NCBI GenBank assembly: GCA_027296055.1
Contig: JAPUJT010000205.1
Span: forward strand, 1-37,381
DNA from: Planctomycetota bacterium
GTDB lineage: Bacteria > Planctomycetota > JAPUJT01
Direction: 5' to 3'
DNA: 37,381 nt
A program made the position numbers and the translations under genes. The notes beneath the pieces were generated by a model. That model worked only from the letters and a program-made list of their open reading frames with translations. It made no database searches and was not told where the DNA came from. Shown here piece after piece: positions 21,900 to 30,819 of the stretch. Numbering within the stretch: position 1 is the first letter of the stretch; each line of letters starts with the position of its first letter.

Positions 21900-22996
21900 G
21901 GGTGGCCCTGGACGTCTCGGCGGCACTGGGGGATCGGCCGACGGGCGTCTCCCGAGCGGTTTGCGGTCTGATCGCCGGATTCTCCGAGACGGCGGATACC
22001 GACGAATTCATCCTGTGTATCCGCTGGTCCCGCTGGAGACCATGGCGATCTCTGTCCCGGGTGGGCAGAGCGCGGCGGTTTCGAACGACACTCTTCGGTC
22101 GCCATCTGCCCCGCTCTCTATCCCGGTCGATCGACCTGTTTCATGGTCCCGACGTGAGGCTGCCGTCCCACGACGAAGTCCCCTTCGTCTCGACCTTCCA
22201 TGATCTCTCCGCCCTGCACGACGGAGGGTTCACCCCGGAGCGATTCCGTGAGAGGCGGATCTCGCAGTGGGAGGAAGCGGTCGAGAAGGCCTCGGCCATC
22301 GTCGTCTACTCCAACGCAATCCGTCGGGAAGTGCGCGAGAGATTTTCCCTCACGGCGGATCGGGTCGTGACGATACCCCTGGGAGTCTCCTCCGCCTTTC
22401 GCCGCCTTCCCCCGACCGAGGTGGAGAGAGCCCGGCGTCGATTTGGCCTTCCGGCGAAGTACCTGCTGTCCGTGGGGGGCCTCTCTCGACGGAAGGGATC
22501 CGTGCACCTGATGGAGGCCTTCCGGCGCGTCGACGATCCGGACCTGGTACTGGTCATATGCGGCCGGGACGGCTACGGTTCGGAAGAGGCGGTCGAGGCC
22601 ATCCAGAGACTCGGCCTCGCGCACCGTGTGCGCCGGCTCGGCCACATCTCTGCGGATGGCGATCTCGTCGCCCTCTATTCCGGCGCCAGCGCTTGCGTCC
22701 TCCCATCCCTCTACGAGGGGTTCGGCCTGTCCGTCCTCGAGGCGATGGCCTGTCAGACGCCTGTCGTCGCCACCAAGGCCCCGGCGGTAGCGGAGGTTGC
22801 CGGAGACGCCGCTCGCCTGGTCCCGGTCGCAGAGCCGGAACGACTGAGCGATGCGATCTCCGAGGTCCTCGGCGACGAGGTCCTGCGAGAGACGCTGGTG
22901 GCCCGCGGCATCGAGCGGGCGAAGCGTTTCCCCTGGGCATCAACCGCTATGACCACCCTGAAAGTCTATTCCTCTCTTCTGGAGCAAGTTCGCTGA
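21896..22996 (+). CDS. GT4-family glycosyltransferase (GT-B)
   Basis: 366 residues from a GTG start overlapping the previous stop. The N-terminal Rossmann domain begins VRVALDVSAALGDRPTGVSRAVCGL, with STFHDLSALHD and IVVYSNAIRREVRE. The C-terminal domain has YLLSVGGLSRRKGSVHLMEAF, GRDGYGSEEAVEAI, the donor-binding LPSLYEGFGLSVLEAMACQTPVVATKAPAVAEV and the final helix. The E-x7-E motif (Glu in YEGFG and in VLEAM) is intact. It resembles mannosyltransferases of O-antigen and core clusters. It ends at 22996; the following 103 bases form the only break inside the operon, with weak promoter candidates and no clear terminator. Confidence 0.85.
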   Translation: MRVALDVSAALGDRPTGVSRAVCGLIAGFSETADTDEFILCIRWSRWRPWRSLSRVGRARRFRTTLFGRHLPRSLSRSIDLFHGPDVRLPSHDEVPFVSTFHDLSALHDGGFTPERFRERRISQWEEAVEKASAIVVYSNAIRREVRERFSLTADRVVTIPLGVSSAFRRLPPTEVERARRRFGLPAKYLLSVGGLSRRKGSVHLMEAFRRVDDPDLVLVICGRDGYGSEEAVEAIQRLGLAHRVRRLGHISADGDLVALYSGASACVLPSLYEGFGLSVLEAMACQTPVVATKAPAVAEVAGDAARLVPVAEPERLSDAISEVLGDEVLRETLVARGIERAKRFPWASTAMTTLKVYSSLLEQVR

Positions 22997-23099
22997 CTCC
23001 TCGAGGCCGGGGTTTCTCTTGCGCCGGAGCATCTCCCCCCGATAACATCCCCGATTGCGCAATGGAAACGAGGAGACAGGCTCCAGGCGGGACGAACGG

Positions 23100-24290
23100 A
23101 TGCGAATCGCCCTCACCCACACCAGACTTGCTCGGAGAGGCGGGATCGAAGGGTATCTGTACCGACTCGCGGGATCCCTCCTGGAGCGGGGGGAGGAGGT
23201 GCACTACTTTGCCGCGACCGGGGAACCCCTCGACCACCCTCGGTTCTTCTTCCACCGTGTCCGAGCCCTTCCGGGGCCTCCCTTTCTGAAAGTGTGGTGC
23301 TTCGATCGATCGGTGCAGCAAGCGCTCCGTGAGGGTGACTTCGATGTCGTGCACGGCTTCACGAAGACCTCCCGACAGGACGTCTACACCGATGGAAGCG
23401 GGTGTCAGGCCGACTTCGAGCAGATAAGTCTCCCCCTGCGGGGACCGGTTCGCCGGGCGATCCGGCGCTGGGGACCTCACCGGTATGCTGTCGCTCGCCT
23501 CGAGGCGCTCCGATACCGGCGCGGCCGCTTTCGGCGCGTGATCGCGATGTCGAAAATGGCCAGCGAGCAAATCCGGCGTCGTCATGGCCTCTCGGAATCG
23601 GAGGTGGAGGTGCTCTATAACGGGGTCGACCTGGATGAGTTTTCTCCCGGGCGGCGTGAGACGGAAGGGGTCGAGATGCGCCGGCGGTTCGCGCCGGACG
23701 ACGTCCTCCTCGTCCTGTTCGTCGGGAATGACGGTTCCCGCAAAGGAGCGGACATCCTGCTGAATGGGATGCAGCGGATCGGACCCGTGCGGGCGAAGGC
23801 GCTGATCGCCGGCCGGGTTTCATCGGAGAGGGATTTGCTGTCGCTAGCTCGTTCCCTTGGAGTGGAGGTGGAACTCCTGGGTCCCCGCGAGGATATCAGC
23901 TGCCTCCTCGCCGCCGCGGATCTCCTCGTGTTTCCGTCCCGATTCGACATCTTTGGCATGAGCGTTCTCGAGGCCATGGCTTCCGGGATCCCCGTCGTGG
24001 TGAGCCGCTCGGCGGGGGCATCGGAGATCGTCACCCATGGGAAGGACGGCTGGGTGATCGGAACGGAGGACTGCGGCGGCGTCGCCGAGGGGATCCGACG
24101 GCTGGCGGATCCCGTGCTTCGTCGAAGCATGGGCAAGGAGGCCCGGCGCACCGCGGAGGGTTACTCGATCGATCGCCACACGGACCGGCTGATCGAGATC
24201 TATCGAGAAGTGGCGGAGGAAAAGAGGCGAGCTACCTCCCTCCGCTCGCGCTCCCTCGAGTCGACGACGTCGCGGCTGTCGAGGAATTGA
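23100..24290 (+). CDS. GT4-family glycosyltransferase, WaaG-like
   Basis: 396 residues. The ATG at 23100 gives the standard opening MRIALTHTRLARRGGIEGYLYRLAGSLLERGEEVH; an in-frame TTG 45 bases earlier has no ribosome site and adds a charged, unlikely leader. FDVVHGFTKTSRQDVYTDGSG is similar to the acceptor-side region of WaaG, the LPS core glucosyltransferase. The C-terminal domain shows LLVLFVGNDGSRKGADILL, LLGPREDISCLLAAADLLVFPSRFDIFGMSVLEAMASGIPVVVS. The usual first E of E-x7-E is replaced: DIFGMSVLE has Asp before IFG, a conservative change. The last 30 residues are Ser/Arg-rich and probably disordered. The linkage formed is not predictable. Confidence 0.85.
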   Translation: MRIALTHTRLARRGGIEGYLYRLAGSLLERGEEVHYFAATGEPLDHPRFFFHRVRALPGPPFLKVWCFDRSVQQALREGDFDVVHGFTKTSRQDVYTDGSGCQADFEQISLPLRGPVRRAIRRWGPHRYAVARLEALRYRRGRFRRVIAMSKMASEQIRRRHGLSESEVEVLYNGVDLDEFSPGRRETEGVEMRRRFAPDDVLLVLFVGNDGSRKGADILLNGMQRIGPVRAKALIAGRVSSERDLLSLARSLGVEVELLGPREDISCLLAAADLLVFPSRFDIFGMSVLEAMASGIPVVVSRSAGASEIVTHGKDGWVIGTEDCGGVAEGIRRLADPVLRRSMGKEARRTAEGYSIDRHTDRLIEIYREVAEEKRRATSLRSRSLESTTSRLSRN

Positions 24291-24292
24291 AG

Positions 24293-25399
24293 ATGCGATC
24301 CCTGCACATCAACACAGAGAGGACTTGGCGGGGAGGCGAACAGCAGGTGATCTACCTCCTTCAGGGTCTTCTGGAGCGCGGAGATGAGGCTTCCCTCATC
24401 TGCCAGCCGGAGAGTCCGATTGCCCGTCGGGCGCAGGAGCTGAAGATCCCGACGATCCCTTTGCGAATGCTCGGGGAGGCTGACCTCTTGGCGGCCGCGC
24501 GCATCGCGATGGTTCTCCGGAGAAAGAAGATATCGATCCTGCACGTTCACACGCCGCACGCGCATACGCTCGCGTTGATAGCCGGCCGTTTCGGCGGGCG
24601 GCCCCGACTGATCGTCTCGAAACGGACTGATTTCAGCATCTTCCGGAACTCGTTTTTCGGGCTCAATCTATGGAAGTACGCCCATGGAATCGATGGCTAC
24701 ATCGCCATCTCGCAAGAGGTGAGAGATGTGATGATCCGGGATGGGGTGCCTCCCGATCGGATCAGAGTGGTGCGGAGCGGAGTCGATCCCGGCCGTCTCT
24801 CGAACGGAAACGGTGGGAACCTTCTCTCGGAGCTGGGTCTGGACTCGAACGTGCCCATCGTCGGAAACGTGGCCCACATGGCCGGCCACAAGGGTCAGCG
24901 GACCCTGATCGAGGCCGCCCCGGAAATCCTGCGATCCGTTCCCGAGGCGCGGATCATCATCGTGGGGGAGGGGGAGCTGGAGCGCTCCCTCAAGAGTCTC
25001 GCCCACGAGCTGGGCGTGGCCGATCGGGTCTGTTTTCCCGGGTTTCGCGAGGACATCCCGTCCTTTCTCTCGATCTTCAGGATCTTCGCGATGCCGAGCC
25101 ACAAGGAAGGGCTGGGGACGGCTGTCCTCGATGCCCTGGCCATGCGCCTGCCCGTCGTTGCCACCCGGGCGGGGGGAATCCCGGAGATGATCCAGGACGG
25201 CGTGAACGGCCTCCTGGTTCCGCCGAAGAACTCATCGGCGCTTGCCCGCGGGATCGTCTCGCTCCTGAAGGACCCGGTCCGCGCCCGTGCTCTCGCCGAG
25301 GCGGGATACCGGTCCGTCATCCAGCAGTTCGGCGTGGACACGATGGTAGACCAGACACGCCGGATCTACGAGGAGCTCCTCGATGGTCGAGCGGCCTGA
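24293..25399 (+). CDS. GT4-family glycosyltransferase, first of a tandem pair
   Basis: 368 residues. The ATG at 24293 is chosen because GAGGAA (24281-24286) is 6 bases upstream; a TTG at 24287 is possible. The opening MRSLHINTERTWRGGEQQV, ICQPESPIARRAQE, ILHVHTPHAHTLAL and SKRTDFS segments are followed by the donor domain PIVGNVAHMAGHKGQRTLIEA, IIVGEGELERSLK and FAMPSHKEGLGTAVLDALAMRLPVVATRAGGIPEMI. It closely parallels the next gene throughout, so the two look like a duplication. The last 17 bases overlap the next start. Confidence 0.85.
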   Translation: MRSLHINTERTWRGGEQQVIYLLQGLLERGDEASLICQPESPIARRAQELKIPTIPLRMLGEADLLAAARIAMVLRRKKISILHVHTPHAHTLALIAGRFGGRPRLIVSKRTDFSIFRNSFFGLNLWKYAHGIDGYIAISQEVRDVMIRDGVPPDRIRVVRSGVDPGRLSNGNGGNLLSELGLDSNVPIVGNVAHMAGHKGQRTLIEAAPEILRSVPEARIIIVGEGELERSLKSLAHELGVADRVCFPGFREDIPSFLSIFRIFAMPSHKEGLGTAVLDALAMRLPVVATRAGGIPEMIQDGVNGLLVPPKNSSALARGIVSLLKDPVRARALAEAGYRSVIQQFGVDTMVDQTRRIYEELLDGRAA

Positions 25400-26519
25400 A
25401 CGACGCCTCCGGGTGCTTCACTGTAACACGCAGTGGCGACTCCGCGGCGGAGAGGAGCAGACGATCACGCTGGCCGAGCGGCTGATCCGGCAGGGGCACG
25501 GAAGCCGCCTCGTCTGCCAGCCGGAGTCTCCTGTGGCGGCGGCGGCCCGGGAGCGGGGCGTGCCCGTCACCCCCCTGCGGATGCGCGCCGATGCGGATCC
25601 GTTCGCCGTGGCGTCACTCCTCAAGGTGCTCAGGAAAGGCCGGTACGATATTGTCCACGCCCACACCTCCCACGCCGTCGGGCTTCTCGCCCTGTCCGCC
25701 CCGTTCGGAGGATGGCCCGCCCGCGTTCACACTCGCCGCATTGCCCGGTCTGTCCGGCGACCGGGCGCGCTCGGAATGAATCGATGGAAGTACCTCCTCG
25801 GGACCGATGCCTGCATCGGGATCTCGCGGGCGGTAGTTCGTCAGCTCGGCGAGGACGGACTCCCGGAGGATCGACTCGCGCTTGTCCCGAGTGGCGTGGA
25901 CCTCCCGACTCACGAAACACATCTTCACAGAGCAGATCTGGGTCTGCCGCCCCGCGGCCTGATCATCGGGATCGTGGCCCACCTCGAGGAAGAGAAGGGA
26001 GTGGACATTCTGCTCGACGCCTTCGCTCGGATCGGGAGGAGCCAGCCGAGCTCTACTCTGCTCATCGTCGGGGATGGCCCGGACCGCCAGGCGTTGCAAG
26101 ACCGCTCCAGGGATCTCGGACTGGATGGACGAGTGCGATTCCTCGGTCTGAGACAGGATGTCGGATCGATCCTTCCCCTGATGGACGTTTACGCTTCGGC
26201 GAGCCGACGGGAGGCCCTGGGCACATCCATACTCGCAGCGCAGGCGCACGGTCTCCCCGTGGCCGCCACGCGCGTCGGCGGGGTCGCCGAGGTGGTCGCC
26301 GACGGAAGGACGGGGCTTCTCGTCCCTACCGATGATCCCGAATCACTGGCGGCGGCGCTCGATCGCCTCGGGGGTGACCGTTCTCTCCGCCGGAGGCTGG
26401 GACAGGCGGGCCGGGCTCGCGTGGCCGAGCGGTTCTCCACGGATCGGATGGTCGCTGGGACGCTCGAGGTCTATCGGAAAGTCCTGGCGGGACGCGGGAG
26501 GCAAAATGGCCCGCGATAA
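25383..26519 (+). CDS. GT4-family glycosyltransferase, second of the tandem pair
   Basis: 378 residues; GAGGAG is 7 bases upstream of the ATG. It shares with its neighbour the blocks RGGEEQTITLAERLI, LVCQPESPVAAAARE, PLRM, IVHAHTSHAVG, MNRWKYLLGTDACIGIS and RLALVPSGVDL, and has the donor-site PLMDVYASASRREALGTSILAAQAHGLPVAATRVGGVAEV. In both copies the E-x7-E region is altered: the second acidic position is Asp in the first copy (VLDALA) and Ala here (ILAAQA), so catalytic geometry may differ from classic GT4. Paralogues of this kind often add successive core sugars. It overlaps the ABC transporter gene by 14 bases. Confidence 0.85.
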   Translation: MVERPERRLRVLHCNTQWRLRGGEEQTITLAERLIRQGHGSRLVCQPESPVAAAARERGVPVTPLRMRADADPFAVASLLKVLRKGRYDIVHAHTSHAVGLLALSAPFGGWPARVHTRRIARSVRRPGALGMNRWKYLLGTDACIGISRAVVRQLGEDGLPEDRLALVPSGVDLPTHETHLHRADLGLPPRGLIIGIVAHLEEEKGVDILLDAFARIGRSQPSSTLLIVGDGPDRQALQDRSRDLGLDGRVRFLGLRQDVGSILPLMDVYASASRREALGTSILAAQAHGLPVAATRVGGVAEVVADGRTGLLVPTDDPESLAAALDRLGGDRSLRRRLGQAGRARVAERFSTDRMVAGTLEVYRKVLAGRGRQNGPR

Positions 26520-28410
26520 CCTGAAGAGGGTGGGCAGTGTGAGCATGCGGCTCCTTCGATACGGATGGCCGTACCGCCGCCTTTTCGTCCTCTCGATGGT
26601 GCTGACGACCCTCTACTCCATCTGCGATCGGGGTCGAGTCGTCCTGTTGAAGGTGTTCGTCGACGGAGCCCTGAATACGGGCGAGCTGACCGTGCCCGGC
26701 GAGAGCACGGACGCCGACGAGCTCACTCGGGTGGTCCTTGGCTACGTGAAGGCTCTCGGCCTCGATCCGAGCTTTTGGGGCATCATCATCTTCATCTGCA
26801 TCAGCGCCTCGATCATGGCGGTAGGCATGGCGGTCTTCGGGTATCTGAGACTTTACATCACCGAGTACGTATCCAACCGGATCGTGGTGAACCTACAGGA
26901 CGAGATCCACACCCACCTGCTCACCTTGCACATGGGCTTCTTCGATTCGGGGCGCATCGGGGAGCTGATGGCCCGCACGACCTCGGATGCCATGATTACC
27001 CGCAGGGCGTTGCAGTTTCTCTTCGGGGACATCTTCTTGCAAGTGGTTCAGCTGATCTCCTCGCTGGTGCTCGCCTTCGTCTTCTGCTGGCAGCTCGCCC
27101 TCTTCGTCGTTCTCCTGGGCCCGATCCTTTTCTTCATCCTCGCGACGTTCGGGCGGAAGATTCGCCACAGCGCGAAGCGCCGGCAGGAGAGCATCGCTGC
27201 TATGAGCGATGACCTCCAGCAAAAGCTGGCAGGCATCCGGATCGTCAAGGCCTTCGGCACGGAGAAGGAGGAAGAGGATTCGTTTCGCCAGCGGCTCGAG
27301 ACCTTCTTCAAGCACGCCATGAGGGTCTCCCGGGCAAGAATCCTTTCCCGGAGCACGATCGAGCTCGTCGCCAATCTGTCCTTCGCCGGATTGATGTTGG
27401 TCATCGGGTGGATCGTCTTCGGCGGACTCTTCGACCCCCCCCCGAGCAAGGGGGATATGGCGGTCTTCCTGGCCGCAGTGGTCATGATGTACATGCCGAT
27501 GAAGGTCCTGGTCAAGGCCTACAACGTCTTTCAGGAGTCACTGGCGAGCGGGGAGCGAATCTTCGAAATTCTCGATCGAGGATCCGAGGTGAAGGATGAC
27601 GCGGAGGCGATCGACATCCCCAGTGTCAAGGACGGCGTGACGTATCGCAATGTCTCCTTCTCCTACCAGTCCGGAGAAAACGGAAGAGTTGTCCTCCGGG
27701 ACGTCAACTTCGAGATCAAGAAGGGAGAGGTCGTGGCCCTGGTGGGAGAAACAGGCTCGGGAAAGTCCACCCTGGTCGATCTGCTCTTGCGCTTTTACGA
27801 TCCCGCCCGGGGCTCCGTGGAGATCGACGGGGTCGACCTGAGGAAGATCCAGCGGACGTCCCTTCTCCGACACCTGGCCGTGGTCAGCCAGGATCCGTTC
27901 CTCTTCAACTCGTCGATACGTGACAACATCCGGTACGGAAAGAAGGAGGCGACAGACGAGGAGATCGAGTCGGCGGCGAGAGCGGCAAACATTCACGACT
28001 TGATCATCGCCCTCCCCGAAGGTTACGAGACGGTGGTGGGAGAGCGGGGAACATCCCTCTCCGGGGGAGAGCGACAGAGGGTAACCATCGCGAGGGCGAT
28101 CCTCCGGGACGCCGACATCCTGGTCCTGGACGAGGCGACGTCTTCCCTCGATTCCCGGTCGGAAAGGGAGGTCCAGGCGGCGCTCGATTACTTGATGAAG
28201 GGTCGAACGACACTGGTGATTGCTCACCGATTATCGACCATCGTAGGGGCGAACCGGATCATTGTTCTCGAGGAGGGACAGGTCGTAGAGTCGGGGACTC
28301 ACAAGGATCTGCTCGCCAAGCGGGGGGTCTACCATCACCTGTTCGAGATACAGAAGAAGGGGATGGACTCGGAAGGGAATAGGGAACCGGGAGGGGGTGG
28401 AGAGAGCTGA
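26506..28410 (+). CDS. msbA: MsbA-like ABC transporter (lipid A-core flippase)
   Basis: 634 residues, membrane domain plus ATPase in one chain, as in MsbA (about 580). Six transmembrane helices lie in residues 20-330 (e.g. LFVLSMVLTTLYSI, WGIIIFICISASIMAVGMAVFGYL, LISSLVLAFVFCWQLALFVVLLGPILFFILATF). An insertion between helices 1 and 2 (about 55-85) is acidic and probably periplasmic. The nucleotide-binding domain has Walker A GETGSGKS (414-421), signature LSGGERQR (518-525), Walker B ILVLDEATSSLDS and the H-loop IAHRLST. Half-size exporters form homodimers. Its place between LPS glycosyltransferases and heptose genes makes flipping of core-lipid A likely; a generic lipid exporter is the alternative. 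Confidence 0.85.
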   Translation: MARDNLKRVGSVSMRLLRYGWPYRRLFVLSMVLTTLYSICDRGRVVLLKVFVDGALNTGELTVPGESTDADELTRVVLGYVKALGLDPSFWGIIIFICISASIMAVGMAVFGYLRLYITEYVSNRIVVNLQDEIHTHLLTLHMGFFDSGRIGELMARTTSDAMITRRALQFLFGDIFLQVVQLISSLVLAFVFCWQLALFVVLLGPILFFILATFGRKIRHSAKRRQESIAAMSDDLQQKLAGIRIVKAFGTEKEEEDSFRQRLETFFKHAMRVSRARILSRSTIELVANLSFAGLMLVIGWIVFGGLFDPPPSKGDMAVFLAAVVMMYMPMKVLVKAYNVFQESLASGERIFEILDRGSEVKDDAEAIDIPSVKDGVTYRNVSFSYQSGENGRVVLRDVNFEIKKGEVVALVGETGSGKSTLVDLLLRFYDPARGSVEIDGVDLRKIQRTSLLRHLAVVSQDPFLFNSSIRDNIRYGKKEATDEEIESAARAANIHDLIIALPEGYETVVGERGTSLSGGERQRVTIARAILRDADILVLDEATSSLDSRSEREVQAALDYLMKGRTTLVIAHRLSTIVGANRIIVLEEGQVVESGTHKDLLAKRGVYHHLFEIQKKGMDSEGNREPGGGGES

Positions 28411-29432
28411 TGGCCGATACGGCGTTGAAACGTTACCAGGAAATCGTGGGAGGCTTCCACAAGCTGTCCGTCGCCGTCGTCGGAGACCTCGTGGCCGATA
28501 TCTACATCTATGGCAAGCCTAGCAAGCTCTCGCGTGAGGCCCCCGTCATGATCGTGAAGTTCGAGGAAGAGAAGCTGATCCCCGGCAGCGCGGGCAACAG
28601 CGTGAGCAATCTGGCCGTCCTGGGGGCCAAGGTCCACGCTATCGGCGCGATCGGGAACGACGAGATGGGGGAACGCTTGAAGGGAATGATGGAAGACCTG
28701 TCCGTGGACACTCGCGGTCTGATCGTCGATCCGGACCTGACGACGGTGACCAAGACCCGGATCCTCGCGGGGGACCTCCACACCTCCAAGCAACAGGTTA
28801 TCCGGATCGATCGCGAACCGGAAAGCCCTGCCTCTGCGAAGACGGAGGAGGCGATCCTGTCCTATGCTCAGTCCTTGAGCGCCGAGGTGCAGGGTCTCCT
28901 CGTTTCTGACTACGGATATAATCTCGTCTCTCCTTCTTCGATCGCCGCGATCCTGGAGGCCTTTCGAGAGAAGGTCATCGTCGCCGACTCTCGTCGTCAG
29001 ATCGCCGAGTATCGAGGCGCCTGGATGGTCAAGCCGAACGAATCCGAGGCGATCGCGGCCACCGGGATCGAGATCGAGACGGAGGCGGACGCCCGGAAGG
29101 CCGGGGCGAAGCTCCTCGAGAAGACGGGGGCCCGATCCGTCCTGCTGACGCGCGGCAATCAGGGGATGATACTTTTTCAGCCGGACGAGGAACCGGAGTC
29201 GATCCCCGTTTTCGGGGAGCAGGACATCGTGGACGTGACGGGGGCGGGGGACACGGTGGTCAGCGTGGCGCTTCTCGCCCTGGCAGCGGGGGGGAACTTC
29301 TCCGAGGCGGCCCGGCTCGCCAACTACGCTGCTTCGGTGGTGGTGATGAAGCGCGGAGCAGGCACGGTCACCCCGGAGGAGCTGCTCGGCGCCGTCGCCG
29401 AGGATCTAGCAGACAAGAGGGACTCGGATTGA
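28410..29432 (+). CDS. rfaE1: D-beta-D-heptose 7-phosphate kinase (RfaE domain I)
   Basis: 340 residues of the PfkB/ribokinase family. It opens with KLSVAVVGDLVADIYIYGKPSKLSREAPVMIV, the usual RfaE N-terminus, has GSAGNSVSNLAVLGAKVHAIGAIGNDEMG for substrate binding, and the catalytic signature GAGD (278-281) in DVTGAGDTVVSVALLALAAG. It makes heptose 1,7-bisphosphate for ADP-heptose. In E. coli this is fused to the adenylyltransferase as HldE; here the two are separate overlapping genes (TTGA). The ATG shares one base with the ABC transporter stop (TGATG). Confidence 0.9.
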   Translation: MADTALKRYQEIVGGFHKLSVAVVGDLVADIYIYGKPSKLSREAPVMIVKFEEEKLIPGSAGNSVSNLAVLGAKVHAIGAIGNDEMGERLKGMMEDLSVDTRGLIVDPDLTTVTKTRILAGDLHTSKQQVIRIDREPESPASAKTEEAILSYAQSLSAEVQGLLVSDYGYNLVSPSSIAAILEAFREKVIVADSRRQIAEYRGAWMVKPNESEAIAATGIEIETEADARKAGAKLLEKTGARSVLLTRGNQGMILFQPDEEPESIPVFGEQDIVDVTGAGDTVVSVALLALAAGGNFSEAARLANYAASVVVMKRGAGTVTPEELLGAVAEDLADKRDSD

Positions 29433-29923
29433 CCAGCGAAAAGTTCGTCCCGGATCTCGAGCGCATGAGGAAGCTCCTCGATGAGCATCGTTCTCGCAAG
29501 GAGTTGGTCGTCCTCAGCAACGGGGCCTTCGATCTCCTTCACGTGGGCCACATCCGCTGCCTCAAGGCGGCGAAGGAACTGGGGGACGTCCTCGTGATCG
29601 CGCTCAACTCGGATCGTTCGATCCGGGAGTACAAGGACTCGAGCCTCCCCGTCAATCCCCAGAAGGAGAGGGTCGAGATCGTCTCGGCCCTCGAGATGGT
29701 CGATTACGTCACCATCTTCGACGAGCCGAGTGCCGACAAGCTTCTGCTCGCCCTGCGGCCCGACATCCACGCCAAGGGAACGGACTACACGGAGGAGACG
29801 CTCCCGGAGCGGGATACCGTCCTTTCGTACGGGGGCCGCGTGGCCATCGTGGGCGATCCGAAGGACCATTCGACGACCGATCTGATCCAGAGAGTCGCGC
29901 GCATCGCACGCGAGAAGGGATGA
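29429..29923 (+). CDS. rfaE2: D-beta-D-heptose 1-phosphate adenylyltransferase (RfaE domain II)
   Basis: 164 residues from a TTG start overlapping the kinase stop. It is a nucleotidyltransferase of the cytidylyltransferase fold: NGAFDLLHVGH contains the HxGH motif (38-41), followed by VLVIALNSDRSIREYK, DYVTIFDEPSADKLLLALRPDIHAKGTDYT and the late STTDLIQRV, all standard for RfaE2. It transfers AMP to heptose 1-phosphate; the ADP-heptose formed feeds the heptosyltransferase at 32760. Missing from the window, and expected elsewhere, are gmhA, gmhB and the epimerase hldD. Overlap ATGA with the next gene. Confidence 0.92.
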   Translation: MTSEKFVPDLERMRKLLDEHRSRKELVVLSNGAFDLLHVGHIRCLKAAKELGDVLVIALNSDRSIREYKDSSLPVNPQKERVEIVSALEMVDYVTIFDEPSADKLLLALRPDIHAKGTDYTEETLPERDTVLSYGGRVAIVGDPKDHSTTDLIQRVARIAREKG

Positions 29924-30819
29924 GCCGGATGAAGCCGCCTGCGGGTTTCAGGATCCGGGAGGAAGGACGGCTCTGGGTCCAGGAGAGCTTCGACCCGGTC
30001 CTCCGGACGGCTGGCGTCGTTTCATTTGACGACTTCATGGAAGGGCGCGGCGCAGAGATCCTGCGAGAGCGGGCCTATACATCCAATGCCCGCTGGCGCA
30101 TCGGTGAGTCTGAATTCTACCTGAAGAGATACCGATTCCCTCGCATCAGTGTGGCGCTGCGCGGAGGGCTGAAGGGAAACCTGGCCCGATACAGCGGATT
30201 GCTCGAGCTCGAGAACATGCTTCGCTTCAAGGCGGCCGGTGTCGCCACCGCTGAGGCGGTGGCAGGCGGAGATCGTGGCAAGGGACGATGGGGGGCCGGG
30301 TTCTTGCTCACGAAGGCGATAGCAGGGGGGCGTCCGATCGAAGAGATCATCCCCGAGCGCTACTCCCCGCCCCTCGACCGGGCCCGAGGCCGCGAGAAGC
30401 GCCGCCTGGCGCGGGCGCTTGGAACGTGGGTGGCGATGCTACACGAAAAGGACCTGCACGTTCGCGACCTGTACCTTTGCCATGTCTTCGCGTCGCCCGA
30501 AGATCCCTTGACCGGGTTCCGTCTGATCGACCTGCACCGGGCGGAACCGGGCCGAAGGGTGACGGGACGGCGCTTCATCCGCGATCTAGCTGCGCTTGCA
30601 GCATCGGCCCCGGAGGAGCTCGTGACACGCGCCGATCGGATGCGACTCTTCCTCGCCGTCACCGGAGAGGATCACATCGGCGTCAGGTCCAAGCGGCTCG
30701 TGGGCAAGATCCTGGCGCGCTCCGCGCGGATGCAGAAGCATGAGAGAGGACCTGGGGCCGTCTGGAGCTTGATTCATGCTGGAGTCCCGTCGATGCGAGC
30801 GATGCGAGGCTCACGATGA
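29920..30819 (+). CDS. waaP: WaaP-type LPS core (heptose) kinase
   Basis: 299 residues of the Kdo/WaaP kinase family. ARWRIGESEFYLKRYRFPRISVALRGG corresponds to the ATP-lysine region of WaaP; catalytic HVRDLYLCHVFA (Asp183 within 180-191) and metal-binding FRLIDLHRAE (Asp204) match the two signature motifs of E. coli WaaP (HRDCYICH and IDLHR). It is expected to phosphorylate the first core heptose on the cytoplasmic face, which normally strengthens the outer membrane through cation bridges. The gene overlaps both neighbours by ATGA, placing it between heptose synthesis and a WaaG-like transferase, as in enteric waa operons. Confidence 0.88.
   Translation: MSRMKPPAGFRIREEGRLWVQESFDPVLRTAGVVSFDDFMEGRGAEILRERAYTSNARWRIGESEFYLKRYRFPRISVALRGGLKGNLARYSGLLELENMLRFKAAGVATAEAVAGGDRGKGRWGAGFLLTKAIAGGRPIEEIIPERYSPPLDRARGREKRRLARALGTWVAMLHEKDLHVRDLYLCHVFASPEDPLTGFRLIDLHRAEPGRRVTGRRFIRDLAALAASAPEELVTRADRMRLFLAVTGEDHIGVRSKRLVGKILARSARMQKHERGPGAVWSLIHAGVPSMRAMRGSR

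Noticed and set aside
23009..23022. GG-N10-GC in the 103-base break of the LPS operon as a sigma-54 promoter
   Set aside because: Only the GG/GC spacing and TTGC match; the -24 element (CCGGGG) is poor. A sigma-70-like TTGCGC-18-TAACAT at 23019-23048 is equally weak.
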